A stretch of DNA of 64,000 bases from Bradyrhizobium sp. 1(2017) (GTDB lineage Bacteria > Pseudomonadota > Alphaproteobacteria > Rhizobiales > Xanthobacteraceae). The stretch spans positions 1,178,001 to 1,242,000 of the forward strand of contig NZ_CP050022.2 of the NCBI RefSeq assembly GCF_011602485.2, in the 5' to 3' direction. Positions 40,961 to 48,931 of this stretch are shown here, one piece after another. Numbering within the stretch: position 1 is the first letter of the stretch; each line of letters opens with the position of its first letter. The notes below the pieces were generated by a model. That model did no database searches and was not told the origin of the DNA. It saw only the letters and a list, made by a program, of their open reading frames with translations. A program made the position numbers and the translations under genes.

Positions 40961-41904
40961 TGACGACGCTTCTGATTGCCGAACACGACAATGCGTCGCT
41001 CAAGGACGCGACCAACAAGGCGCTCACCGCGGCTGCCGCACTCGGCGCGGATGTCGAGGTGCTGGTCGCCGGCCAGAACGCCAAGGCCGCGGCGGATGCC
41101 GCCGCCAAGCTCGCCGGCGTGAAGAAGGTGCTGCTCGCCGATGGCGACCTCTACGCGCACGATCTCGCCGAGCCGCTGGCGGCGCTGGTCGTGTCGCTGG
41201 CGTCCGGCTATGACGCGATCGTCGCGCCCGCGACCTCGCGCTTCAAGAACGTGATGCCGCGCATCGCCGCCCTGCTCGACGTCATGCAGGTCTCGGAGAT
41301 CATCAAGGTGGTCGCCCCCGATACGTTCGAGCGTCCGATCTATGCCGGCAACGCCATCCAGACGGTGAAGTCGAAGGACGCCAAGAAGGTGATCACGGTG
41401 CGCACCTCCACTTTCGCCGCCGCGGGCGAAGGCGGCAGCGCCGTGGTGGAGAACGTCGCGGCGGCGGCCGATCCGGGCCTGTCGTCGTTCGTCGGCGAGG
41501 AAGTCGCCAAGAGCGATCGTCCCGAGCTGACCTCGGCGAAGATCATCGTCTCCGGTGGCCGCGCCATGCAGAGTCGCGAGAATTTTGCCAAGTACATCGA
41601 GCCGCTCGCAGACAAGCTGGGCGCCGGCGTTGGTGCCTCGCGCGCGGCGGTCGACGCCGGCTATGCGCCGAATGACTGGCAGGTCGGCCAGACCGGCAAG
41701 GTCGTGGCGCCCGAGCTCTACGTCGCGGTCGGTATTTCCGGCGCGATTCAGCATCTGGCCGGCATGAAGGACTCCAAGGTGATCGTCGCGATCAACAAGG
41801 ACGAGGACGCGCCGATCTTCCAGGTCGCCGATTACGGCCTGGTCGCCGACCTCTACCAGGCGGTTCCGGAGCTGACGGCCGAGCTCGGCAAGCTCGGCAA
41901 GTAA
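40960..41904 (+). CDS. etfA: Electron transfer flavoprotein, alpha subunit
   Basis: A 314-residue EtfA. The N-terminal domain is followed by the C-terminal FAD-binding region with SGGRAMQSRENF, GASRAAVDAGYAPNDWQVGQ, TGKVVAPELYVAVGISGAIQ and HLAGMKDSKVIVAINKDEDA. These are the standard FAD contacts. It is overlapped by one base with etfB and followed by a strong terminator. The 3-hydroxybutyryl-CoA dehydrogenase gene after the terminator likely shares the metabolic theme but not the transcript. Confidence 0.95.
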   Translation: MTTLLIAEHDNASLKDATNKALTAAAALGADVEVLVAGQNAKAAADAAAKLAGVKKVLLADGDLYAHDLAEPLAALVVSLASGYDAIVAPATSRFKNVMPRIAALLDVMQVSEIIKVVAPDTFERPIYAGNAIQTVKSKDAKKVITVRTSTFAAAGEGGSAVVENVAAAADPGLSSFVGEEVAKSDRPELTSAKIIVSGGRAMQSRENFAKYIEPLADKLGAGVGASRAAVDAGYAPNDWQVGQTGKVVAPELYVAVGISGAIQHLAGMKDSKVIVAINKDEDAPIFQVADYGLVADLYQAVPELTAELGKLGK

Positions 41905-41915
41905 AACGAGCCAAA

Positions 41916-41957
41916 AACACCGGCCGGAGCTATAAACTCCGGCCGGTGTTGCTTTTT
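41916..41957 (+). terminator. Strong Rho-independent terminator after etfA
   Basis: 14-bp perfect stem AACACCGGCCGGAG (41916-41929) / CTCCGGCCGGTGTT (41937-41950), 7-base loop, then GCTTTTT. Confidence 0.9.
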
Positions 41958-42094
41958 GGGGCGTTTTCTTTCGGCGTGGGCGCGCCTTCGAAGCGATCCA
42001 ATCTAGGTTTCGAGCCAAGGTTCTGATTAAATCGGACCTCCCGGCTCGGGGGATAGGCAGGCGCGACATGCGCGCCGTTCCGGTGGATGACAAG

Positions 42095-42976
42095 ATGGCG
42101 GCAGTGATCAAGAAGGTCGGCGTGATCGGCGCGGGTCAGATGGGCAATGGCATCGCGCATGTTGCGGCGCTGGCCGGCTTCGACGTGGTGCTCAACGACG
42201 TCTCGGCCGACCGCCTCAAGTCGGGCATGGCCACCATCAACGGCAATCTGGCGCGACAGGTCTCCAAGAAGGCCGTCTCCGAGGACGACAAGGCCAAGGC
42301 GATGGCGCGCATCAAGCTTGCCGAGAAGCTGGACGACCTCGCCGACTGCGACCTCGTGATCGAGACCGCGGTGGAGAAGGAAGAGGTCAAGCGCAAGATC
42401 TTCCATGAGCTCTGCGCCGTGCTGAAGCCGGAGGCGATCGTCGCCTCCGACACGTCCTCGATCTCGATCACGCGGCTCGCCGCCGCCACCGATCGGCCGG
42501 AGCGCTTCATCGGCATTCACTTCATGAATCCCGTGCCGCTGATGGAGCTGGTCGAGCTGATCCGCGGCATCGCCACTGACGATGCGACCTTCGAGGCGTC
42601 CAAGGAATTCGTCGCCAAGCTGGGCAAGCAGGTCGCGGTCTCCGAGGATTTTCCGGCCTTCATCGTCAACCGCATCCTGCTGCCGATGATCAACGAGGCG
42701 ATCTACACGCTGTATGAAGGCGTCGGCAATGTCGAGGCGATCGATGCCGCGATGAAGCTCGGTGCGCACCATCCGATGGGCCCGCTGGAGCTGGCCGATT
42801 TCATCGGCCTCGATACCTGCCTGTCTATCATGCAGGTCCTGCACGAGGGCCTCGCCGACTCCAAGTACCGTCCATGTCCGCTGCTGGTGAAATATGTCGA
42901 GGCCGGTTGGCTCGGCCGCAAGACGCAGCGCGGCTTCTACGACTACCGCGGCGCCAAGCCGGTTCCGACGCGCTGA
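42095..42976 (+). CDS. 3-hydroxybutyryl-CoA dehydrogenase
   Basis: A 293-residue NAD(P)-linked enzyme that interconverts acetoacetyl-CoA and 3-hydroxybutyryl-CoA. The Rossmann motif is KVGVIGAGQMGNGIAHVAAL; the catalytic region is FIGIHFMNPVPLMELVELIR (His of IHFMNP), and NRILLPMINEAIYTLYEGVG with the HPMGPLELADFIGLD loop finishes the family pattern. ATG 42095 gives the standard length of 293; the frame is open to 42068. It follows etfBA and probably acts in fatty-acid or PHB metabolism. Confidence 0.93.
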   Translation: MAAVIKKVGVIGAGQMGNGIAHVAALAGFDVVLNDVSADRLKSGMATINGNLARQVSKKAVSEDDKAKAMARIKLAEKLDDLADCDLVIETAVEKEEVKRKIFHELCAVLKPEAIVASDTSSISITRLAAATDRPERFIGIHFMNPVPLMELVELIRGIATDDATFEASKEFVAKLGKQVAVSEDFPAFIVNRILLPMINEAIYTLYEGVGNVEAIDAAMKLGAHHPMGPLELADFIGLDTCLSIMQVLHEGLADSKYRPCPLLVKYVEAGWLGRKTQRGFYDYRGAKPVPTR

Positions 42977-42990
42977 CCCATTTCCCGGTG

Positions 42991-43065
42991 CCGTAGGGGT
43001 GGGGCAAAGGCGAAAAGCGCCGTGCCCACCATCTCTCCGATGATGCGATGGATCTGGTGGGCACG
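42991..43065. repeat. Intergenic inverted repeat (GTGCCCACCA family)
   Basis: CGTGCCCACCA (43021-43031) and TGGTGGGCACG (43055-43065), with GTAGGGGTGGGGCAAAGG before the left arm. This resembles an intergenic repeat common in Bradyrhizobium genomes. Confidence 0.7.
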
Positions 43066-43139
43066 CGACGGCACCCGTGACAATTCATTTCGCGTTAACC
43101 TCTCGCGCCTAGGTTACGGCCGGTAAGAGGGTTCGCGTA

Positions 43140-43334
43140 ATGGACATGATGGCGATGGTCAGCACCATGCTGGCCGCTCAGCAAGGCGCGCTGCAATCGA
43201 ATATCTCGGCGACGCTGACCAAGCAGAACATGGACATGGAGAAATCCACGGTCCTGACGCTGATGGGCGCCGGCCAGCCCTCGCTTGCCAATGTCGGCCC
43301 CGGCGTCGGCGGCAATCTCAACGTCACCGCCTGA
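43140..43334 (+). CDS. YjfB-like putative motility protein
   Basis: A 64-residue helical protein: MDMMAMVSTMLAAQQGALQS followed by NISATLTKQNMDMEKSTVL. The pattern of Met/Ala/Gln and the central KQNMDMEK helix fit the short YjfB_motility family, small proteins linked to flagellar genes in other bacteria but of unknown action. The C-terminus is Gly/Asn/Val-rich. A short inverted repeat TAACCT-N9-AGGTTA (43096-43116) lies 24 bases before the start. No flagellar gene is nearby. Confidence 0.65.
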   Translation: MDMMAMVSTMLAAQQGALQSNISATLTKQNMDMEKSTVLTLMGAGQPSLANVGPGVGGNLNVTA

Positions 43335-43341
43335 ACTTCTC

Positions 43342-44019
43342 TTAAAGCGACGCGGCGGCCTTGCCTGTCGCGGCCCGGATCAGCTTGAGCGCGTCCTCGC
43401 TCGCCCATTCCGCCGGCCCCGCAATCGTCGCGATCTCGCAGCCTTGCGGGTCGACCAGCACCGAGGTCGGCATCCCCAGCGCCCGGCTTATCGCCTTAAG
43501 ATCCTGGAAAACCTTGGCTTTCTGGTCGCTGAAATAGCCGAGCCGGGTCAGATTGGCCTCTTTCAGGAAGGTCTTGGGCTTCTCGGGATCGCGGGTGTCG
43601 ATATTGATCGCCACCACCTCGAAATTCGGGCCCGACAGCTTGCCCTGGAGCTCGTCCAGCGCCGGCATCTCCTTGCGGCAGGGCACGCACCAGGTCGCCC
43701 AGAGGTTCACCAGCAGCGTCTTGCCGCGGAAATCGGACAGCTTCCTCGGCTTGCCGTCGGCATCCTCAAAGGCGAGGTCGGGCAGCTTCAGCGGGGCGCT
43801 CGCCATGGTCAGGGACGCCACCTCGCCATGGGCGAGCGGAGCGATCTTTTGAGCCGTCGCCACCGCCGGCTTGCAGGTCGGATCGCCTGAAGGCGCGCGG
43901 CTCAGCCCCAGCCCGTACAGCGCGGCGAAGCCGGCCAGGCCCACGACCGCCACGGCGGCGATGACGAGGGGGATCCGGCGCGTGGCGGAGGGCGTCTTGT
44001 CGAGCATATCGTTTGTCAT
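43342..44019 (-). CDS. tlpA: Thiol:disulfide interchange protein TlpA
   Basis: A 225-residue membrane-anchored periplasmic thioredoxin. One N-terminal helix (IPLVIAAVAVVGLAGFAALY) is followed by the soluble domain. Active site WATWCVPC is at residues 107-114; a second pair, C49 and the Cys in DPQGCEIA, forms the structural disulfide known for TlpA. In Bradyrhizobium TlpA keeps copper-delivery factors and CoxB reduced for cytochrome aa3 assembly. The start could be ATG 44019 or ATG 44007 (MLDKTPSATRR), the latter matching the known N-terminus better. Divergent from argH. Confidence 0.95.
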   Translation of the reverse strand: MTNDMLDKTPSATRRIPLVIAAVAVVGLAGFAALYGLGLSRAPSGDPTCKPAVATAQKIAPLAHGEVASLTMASAPLKLPDLAFEDADGKPRKLSDFRGKTLLVNLWATWCVPCRKEMPALDELQGKLSGPNFEVVAINIDTRDPEKPKTFLKEANLTRLGYFSDQKAKVFQDLKAISRALGMPTSVLVDPQGCEIATIAGPAEWASEDALKLIRAATGKAAASL

Positions 44020-44113
44020 CCGGTCGCAGATATGGCTATCAGGGGCCTCTTAATACGGCTGGCAGCAGTCGGCAAACATGCGGCGGCGACAGGCAAGGCG
44101 TGAGCAGGGGATC

Positions 44114-45511
44114 ATGAGCAACAAGATGTGGGGCGGCCGGTTCTCGGAACGTCCCGATGAGATCATGGAAGAGATCAACGTCTCCATCGACGTCGATCGT
44201 CACCTCTTCGCCCAGGACATTGCCGCGTCCAAGGCCCACGCTGCGATGCTGGCCGCCCAGGGCATCATCACGGCCTCTGATGCGAAAAATATCGGCAAGG
44301 GTCTAGACACGATCTTGTCAGAGATCGGCAAGGGCGGCTTCACGTTCAAGCGCGCGCTCGAAGATATCCATATGAACGTCGAGAGCCGCCTGTCCGAGCT
44401 GATCGGCCCCGCCGCCGGAAGGCTGCACACGGCGCGTTCGCGCAACGACCAGGTCGCGACCGATTTCCGCCTGTTCGTCCGCGACGTCATCGACGAGACC
44501 GATGCGGCGCTCGCCGCGTTCCAGCAGGCGCTGGCGGAGCGCGCGCTGGAGCACGCCGCAACCGTGATGCCCGGATTCACGCATCTGCAGACCGCGCAGC
44601 CCGTCACCTTCGGCCATCATTTGCTGGCCTATGCCGAGATGGCCGCGCGCGACCGCGGCCGCTTCCAGGATGCGCGCAAGCGGCTGAACGAATCTCCACT
44701 GGGCGCGGCCGCGCTCGCCGGCACCTCGTTCCCGATCGACCGCCATGCCACCGCGAAGGCGCTGCTGTTCGACCGCCCGATGGCGAACTCGCTCGATGCG
44801 GTGTCCGACCGCGACTTCGTGCTGGAGACGCTGTCGGCCGCCTCGATCTGCGCCGTGCACATGTCGCGCTTTGCCGAGGAGATCGTGATCTGGACCTCGC
44901 CGCTGGTTGGGCTGATCCGGCTCAGCGACAAGTTCACCACGGGATCCTCGATCATGCCGCAGAAGCGCAATCCTGACGCCGCCGAGCTGGTGCGCGCCAA
45001 GACCGGCCGCGTCATCGGCGCGCTCAACGGTCTTCTGATCGTGATGAAGGGCCTGCCGCTCGCCTATCAAAAGGACATGCAGGAGGACAAGCAGGGCGCC
45101 ATGGAGGGCTTCGCCGCGCTGTCGCTGGCGATCCGCGCCATGACCGGCATGGTTCGCGACCTCGTGCCCGACGAAGCCAGGATGAAGGCGGCCGCGGGCG
45201 AGGGCTACGCCACCGCGACCGATCTCGCCGACTGGCTGGTGCGGACGCTGAAGATGCCGTTCCGCGAGGCCCACCACGTCACCGGCCGCATCGTTGCCAA
45301 GGCCGCCGAGGGCGGCGTGGCGCTGCACGACCTGCCGCTGAAGGAGATGCAGGCGATCGAGCCCAGGATTACCAAGGACGTGCTCGGCGTGCTCTCGGTC
45401 GAATCGTCGGTGAAGAGCCGGACCAGCTTCGGCGGCACTGCGCCGAAGAACGTGGCGTCGCAGGCCAAGGCCTGGGCGAAGCGGCTGGAAAAAGAGGGGA
45501 AATCGGATTGA
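44114..45511 (+). CDS. argH: Argininosuccinate lyase
   Basis: A 465-residue enzyme of arginine synthesis that splits argininosuccinate into arginine and fumarate. [60 protein letters not shown] and the signature loop [18 protein letters not shown] (catalytic Ser) are intact. ATG 44114 is chosen (GAGCAGGGG upstream); the frame is open to 44078. lptM and lysA follow on the same strand, an order conserved in Bradyrhizobium and relatives. Confidence 0.96.
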   Translation: MSNKMWGGRFSERPDEIMEEINVSIDVDRHLFAQDIAASKAHAAMLAAQGIITASDAKNIGKGLDTILSEIGKGGFTFKRALEDIHMNVESRLSELIGPAAGRLHTARSRNDQVATDFRLFVRDVIDETDAALAAFQQALAERALEHAATVMPGFTHLQTAQPVTFGHHLLAYAEMAARDRGRFQDARKRLNESPLGAAALAGTSFPIDRHATAKALLFDRPMANSLDAVSDRDFVLETLSAASICAVHMSRFAEEIVIWTSPLVGLIRLSDKFTTGSSIMPQKRNPDAAELVRAKTGRVIGALNGLLIVMKGLPLAYQKDMQEDKQGAMEGFAALSLAIRAMTGMVRDLVPDEARMKAAAGEGYATATDLADWLVRTLKMPFREAHHVTGRIVAKAAEGGVALHDLPLKEMQAIEPRITKDVLGVLSVESSVKSRTSFGGTAPKNVASQAKAWAKRLEKEGKSD

Positions 45512-45604
45512 GGGCAAAATTTCGCTTATGTTTCATGGTCATCCGGCTCTCGCCAGAGCGCACCAATCTCTGTATGGTGCGCGCCGCGTAGTGGGGATTC
45601 CGTC

Positions 45605-45898
45605 GTGACGTCAAAGTTTCGCCCGGCCGGCTCGGGGTGGGCCATCATTGTCCTTAGCCTGACGGCGCTGGCGCTCGCCGGCTGCGGCCGCAAGGGCCCG
45701 CTGGATCTGCCGCCGACCGCGTCCAACACCTCCGCGACCACCGGCGTCGCACCGGTCGACGCCGAGACCGATGCCCCGAGGACGCCGGGCGCGTTCAATC
45801 CGACCTATGGTGCTGATTCTGCGCCCGCGGCGGCCAAGGGCCGGAAGAAACCGTTCATTCTCGATCCGCTTCTGGACGAACCGCCCGGCCGGAGATAA
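45605..45898 (+). CDS. lptM: LptM-like lipoprotein (LPS translocon maturation chaperone)
   Basis: A 97-residue small lipoprotein. The signal region VLSLTALALAGCGRKGPLDL contains the lipobox LAGC and the GRKGPLxLP motif that defines the LptM/YifL family, which helps LptD fold into the LPS translocon. The rest is Pro/Ala/Asp-rich and unstructured, with the terminal KKPFILDPLLDEPPGRR. The start is GTG 45605. The gene lies between argH and lysA as in other alphaproteobacteria and in many gammaproteobacteria near lysine-pathway genes. Confidence 0.88.
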   Translation: MTSKFRPAGSGWAIIVLSLTALALAGCGRKGPLDLPPTASNTSATTGVAPVDAETDAPRTPGAFNPTYGADSAPAAAKGRKKPFILDPLLDEPPGRR

Positions 45899-45921
45899 GC
45901 CGGGACAACCGAGCCTGCGTC

Positions 45922-47187
45922 ATGAACCATTTCGATTATCGCAACGGCGTGCTGCACGCCGAGGCGGTGAACCTGTCCGAGCTCGCCGCAACAATCGGCA
46001 CGCCGTTCTATTGCTATTCGACCGCGACATTGGAGCGGCACTACCGCGTCTTCGCAGATGCCTTCGCCGGCGAGAAGGTGCTGGTCTGCTACGCCATGAA
46101 GGCCAACTCCAACCAGTCGGTGCTGCGCACACTGGCCAAGTTGGGCGCCGGCGCGGACGTCGTCTCGGGCGGTGAGCTGAAGCGCGCGCTGGCCGCCGGC
46201 ATTTCTGCCAGCAAGATCCTGTTCTCCGGGGTCGGCAAGACCGAGGCCGAGCTGCGTGCCGCGCTCGCCGCCGACATCCTCTGTCTCAACGTCGAATCCG
46301 AGCCCGAGCTCGCGCTGTTGTCGCGGCTTGCGACCGAGATGGGCAAGACCGCCCGCATCTCCGTGCGCGTCAATCCCGACGTCGATGCCGGCACGCACGC
46401 CAAAATTTCCACCGGCAAGTCCGAGAACAAGTTCGGCATCCCGATCGCCCATGCCCGCGAGGTCTATGCCCGCGCGGCGAAGCTCCCGGGCATCGAGGTG
46501 ACCGGCACCGACGTGCATATCGGCAGCCAGATCACCGATCTCTCCAAGATGGAGACGGCGTTCCGGATCCTCTCCGAATTCGTGCAGACGCTGCGCGCCG
46601 ACGGTCACAACATCAGCCACGTCGATTTCGGCGGTGGCCTGGGCATTCCCTATTACATGGACCGCGAGGCCCCGCCGGCGCCCGATGCCTATGCCGCCAT
46701 GGTCAAGCGCGTCAGCCACAATCTCGGCTGCACGCTGATGTTCGAGCCGGGGCGCATGATCGTCGGCAATGCCGGCATCCTGGTCGCGAAGGTCATCTAC
46801 GTGAAGCACGGCGACGGCAAGAATTTCGTCATCATCGACGCCGCCATGAACGATTTGATCCGCCCGACGCTGTACGAGGCGCATCACGACATCCTGCCGG
46901 TGACGCAAGCCCCGAAGGGCGCGGCCACCATCATGGCCGACGTCGTCGGCCCGGTCTGCGAGACCGGCGACTACCTCGCGCTCGACCGCACGCTGCCGAC
47001 GCCGAAGCCGGGCGACCTGCTCGCGATCATGACCGCAGGCGCCTATGGCGCCGTGCAGGCCGGCACCTACAATACGCGGCCCCTGGTGCCCGAGGTGCTG
47101 GTGAAGGGCGATCAATACGCGGTGGTCCGCCCCCGCATCGAGGTCGAGCAGCTGATTGCGATGGATACGCCGGCGCCGTGGCTGTGA
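45922..47187 (+). CDS. lysA: Diaminopimelate decarboxylase
   Basis: A 421-residue fold-type III PLP enzyme, the last step of lysine synthesis. VLVCYAMKANSNQSVLRTLA carries the PLP lysine, VTGTDVHIGSQI and HVDFGGGLGIPY the barrel contacts, and the substrate-specific loop is VVGPVCETGDYLA with the catalytic Cys and Glu. MTAGAYGAVQAGTYNTRP closes the site. It sits 23 bases after lptM. Its 3' end is followed by a 10-bp hairpin (47215-47240) that may terminate it. Confidence 0.96.
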   Translation: MNHFDYRNGVLHAEAVNLSELAATIGTPFYCYSTATLERHYRVFADAFAGEKVLVCYAMKANSNQSVLRTLAKLGAGADVVSGGELKRALAAGISASKILFSGVGKTEAELRAALAADILCLNVESEPELALLSRLATEMGKTARISVRVNPDVDAGTHAKISTGKSENKFGIPIAHAREVYARAAKLPGIEVTGTDVHIGSQITDLSKMETAFRILSEFVQTLRADGHNISHVDFGGGLGIPYYMDREAPPAPDAYAAMVKRVSHNLGCTLMFEPGRMIVGNAGILVAKVIYVKHGDGKNFVIIDAAMNDLIRPTLYEAHHDILPVTQAPKGAATIMADVVGPVCETGDYLALDRTLPTPKPGDLLAIMTAGAYGAVQAGTYNTRPLVPEVLVKGDQYAVVRPRIEVEQLIAMDTPAPWL

Positions 47188-47214
47188 CGGCGTAGCTGGC
47201 TCAACGATTAAGGT

Positions 47215-47240
47215 GTCGTCCCGGCCTGCGCCGGGACGAC
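47215..47240. terminator. Hairpin, possibly a repeat-derived terminator
   Basis: GTCGTCCCGG (47215-47224) / CCGGGACGAC (47231-47240), the minimal form of the GTCGTCC repeat. It lies between the convergent lysA and 3-hydroxyisobutyrate-dehydrogenase-like genes. Confidence 0.6.
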
Positions 47241-47257
47241 AGCGGAGGTTGGCGGCC

Positions 47258-48163
47258 TCACTTCCCCGCCAATTCGCCCTTCCCACCAACCACGACCCCC
47301 GCCTTCTTCTCGATCGGCTTGATCGCCGCTGTGAAATCCGATTCGGCGCCTTCCGCGCTGATCACCGTCTCCCACAACCGTCCCACCGCGTCGGCCACCT
47401 CCATCGACAGGCCGAGCTGCTTCATCTCCTCCAGCGCCAGCCGCACGTCCTTCACCATCAATCCGGTGGCGAAGCCGAAGTCGAACGTCCGCGGCAGCAC
47501 GGAGCGCGGAAACTTGTCGCGGCTCGCGGTGTTCATGCCGGAGCCGGCATTGATGACGTCGATCATCACGGCGGGGTCGAGCCCGGCCTTGACGCCCATC
47601 ACCACCGCTTCGGATGTCGCCACGATCGCGGTCGCCGAGAGGAAATTGTTGGCGAGCTTCATGGTCTGCGCCGCGCCGGGCTTCTCGCCGATGAAGAACA
47701 CCTTTCCGATCACGTCGAGCGCGGGCTTCAGCAGCTCGAACTCCGCCTTTGGGCCCGACACCATCACCGCCAGTGTGCCCTTCTCGGCGCCGCCGACCCC
47801 GCCGGACACCGGGCAGTCGATCTGGACGATGTTGCGTTTGGCGAGCAGGCCGTGGATCTTCGCGGCCATCGTCGAGCCGACCGTCGAAAGATCGACGAAG
47901 CGTTTGGCGCGGCGTCCCTCGATCACGCCGTTCGGCCCCGTGGCGACGTCGAGCGAAGCCTGCAGCGAGGGCAGGCTCGCCATCACCGTCTCGACCTGGT
48001 CGGCGACGTCCTTCGGCGAAGTTGCCGCGGTGGCGCCGCGCGCGACCAACCCGTCGACGACCTCCTTGCGGGTGTCGAACACGACAAGCTTGTGCCCCGC
48101 CTCGATCAGCCGCCGCGCCATCGGGAAACCCATGTTTCCGAGCCCGATGAATCCGATGTCCAT
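47258..48163 (-). CDS. NAD(P)-dependent beta-hydroxyacid dehydrogenase (3-hydroxyisobutyrate DH-like)
   Basis: A 301-residue reductase. MDIGFIGLGNMGFPMARRLI is the N-terminal nucleotide site, DCPVSGGVGGAEKGTLAVMV the substrate-binding DxPVSGG loop, and KLANNFLSA the catalytic-Lys helix (usually KxxNN). This family includes 3-hydroxyisobutyrate dehydrogenase of valine catabolism and tartronate semialdehyde reductase. The carboxymuconolactone decarboxylase gene upstream on the same strand hints at an aromatic or organic-acid pathway, but the specific substrate is uncertain. Confidence 0.9.
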   Translation of the reverse strand: MDIGFIGLGNMGFPMARRLIEAGHKLVVFDTRKEVVDGLVARGATAATSPKDVADQVETVMASLPSLQASLDVATGPNGVIEGRRAKRFVDLSTVGSTMAAKIHGLLAKRNIVQIDCPVSGGVGGAEKGTLAVMVSGPKAEFELLKPALDVIGKVFFIGEKPGAAQTMKLANNFLSATAIVATSEAVVMGVKAGLDPAVMIDVINAGSGMNTASRDKFPRSVLPRTFDFGFATGLMVKDVRLALEEMKQLGLSMEVADAVGRLWETVISAEGAESDFTAAIKPIEKKAGVVVGGKGELAGK

Positions 48164-48218
48164 GGTGTTTCCTTGCTTCGTTTTCGTTGTTTGTCGGTAT
48201 GCGCGCCATATCTTCGGT

Positions 48219-48339
48219 GTCGTCCTGGCGAAAGCCAGGACCCATTACCCCAGGGAGCAATCGCCACGCGCGGTGGCAACCACCAGTCTTCGCATCGCAT
48301 CCGCCGGTGGTTATGGGTCCTGGCTTTCGCCAGGACGAC
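48219..48339. repeat. Paired intergenic repeat with 27-bp perfect inverted arms
   Basis: 48219-48245 and 48313-48339 are exact inverted copies over 27 bases (outer end GTCGTCCTGGCGAAAGCCAG, inner end ACCCAT), each arm itself able to fold into a hairpin. The centre holds a further GC hairpin. It resembles 52058-52178 in layout and inner sequence (GAGTCTTCGC). This is a REP/BIME-like element. Confidence 0.85.
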
Positions 48340-48376
48340 GGTGGTGAGGGAAGGCGCGTCCCTCACCACACGGCCC

Positions 48377-48760
48377 TCACGCCTTCCCATCGATCTCGGC
48401 GAATACCTCGCGCGCGATGCGGAAGCTGTCGACGGCGGCCGGCATGCCGCCATAGATCGCGACCTGCATCAGGATCTCGCGGATCTCCTCGCGGGTCACG
48501 CCATTGGTCAGGGCGCCCTTGAGATGCGCGCGAAACTCATGCTGGCGGTTGAGGATCGCGATCATCGCGATGTTGAGCATGCTGCGGGTCTTGCGCGGCA
48601 GCTCCTCGCGGCCCCACACCGTGCCCCAGCAATATTCGTTGAGCATCTCCTGGAACGGGCGGTTGAAATCGTCGACGTTCTTCAGGGCATTGTTGACATA
48701 GGCCTCGCCCAGCACCGCTTTGCGGACTTCCAGGCCCTTGTCGTGCATCTTCTTGTCCAT
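48377..48760 (-). CDS. Carboxymuconolactone decarboxylase family protein
   Basis: A 127-residue helical protein. The signature is EYCWGTVWGREELPRKTRSM then LNIAMIAILNRQHEFRAHLK, with ALTNGVTREEIREILMQVAI and YGGMPAAVDSF, matching 4-carboxymuconolactone decarboxylase (PcaC) of the protocatechuate branch, which would need the His in RQHEFRAH. Some close relatives are peroxide-reducing AhpD-like proteins, but the CxxC of AhpD is absent here. ATG 48760 has AGGAAA upstream. It is upstream of the hydroxyacid dehydrogenase gene, with a large repeat between them. Confidence 0.87.
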   Translation of the reverse strand: MDKKMHDKGLEVRKAVLGEAYVNNALKNVDDFNRPFQEMLNEYCWGTVWGREELPRKTRSMLNIAMIAILNRQHEFRAHLKGALTNGVTREEIREILMQVAIYGGMPAAVDSFRIAREVFAEIDGKA

Positions 48761-48865
48761 GGCGTTTCCTTCGTTTCCTTCGGAGATGGCATCGCGGAAA
48801 TTACGGGGTCGCGCCGGGCCAGTCACGTCCTCGTGTTATGCGGGAAAAGGGGCCTCTCCCGTGCA

Positions 48866-48891
48866 GGAACGGATGCCTCAGTGCTGCCGTT
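48866..48891 (+). promoter_or_regulatory. EcfG-type promoter (N17) before the DUF4175 gene
   Basis: GGAAC (48866-48870), 17-base spacer, CGTT (48888-48891), ending 41 bases before the TTG start of the DUF4175 protein. Full consensus with the longer permitted spacer. Confidence 0.55.
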
Positions 48892-48931
48892 GTGATAGGA
48901 TTTCTCTCTACCGGGCAACCTGGAGAGCTGA

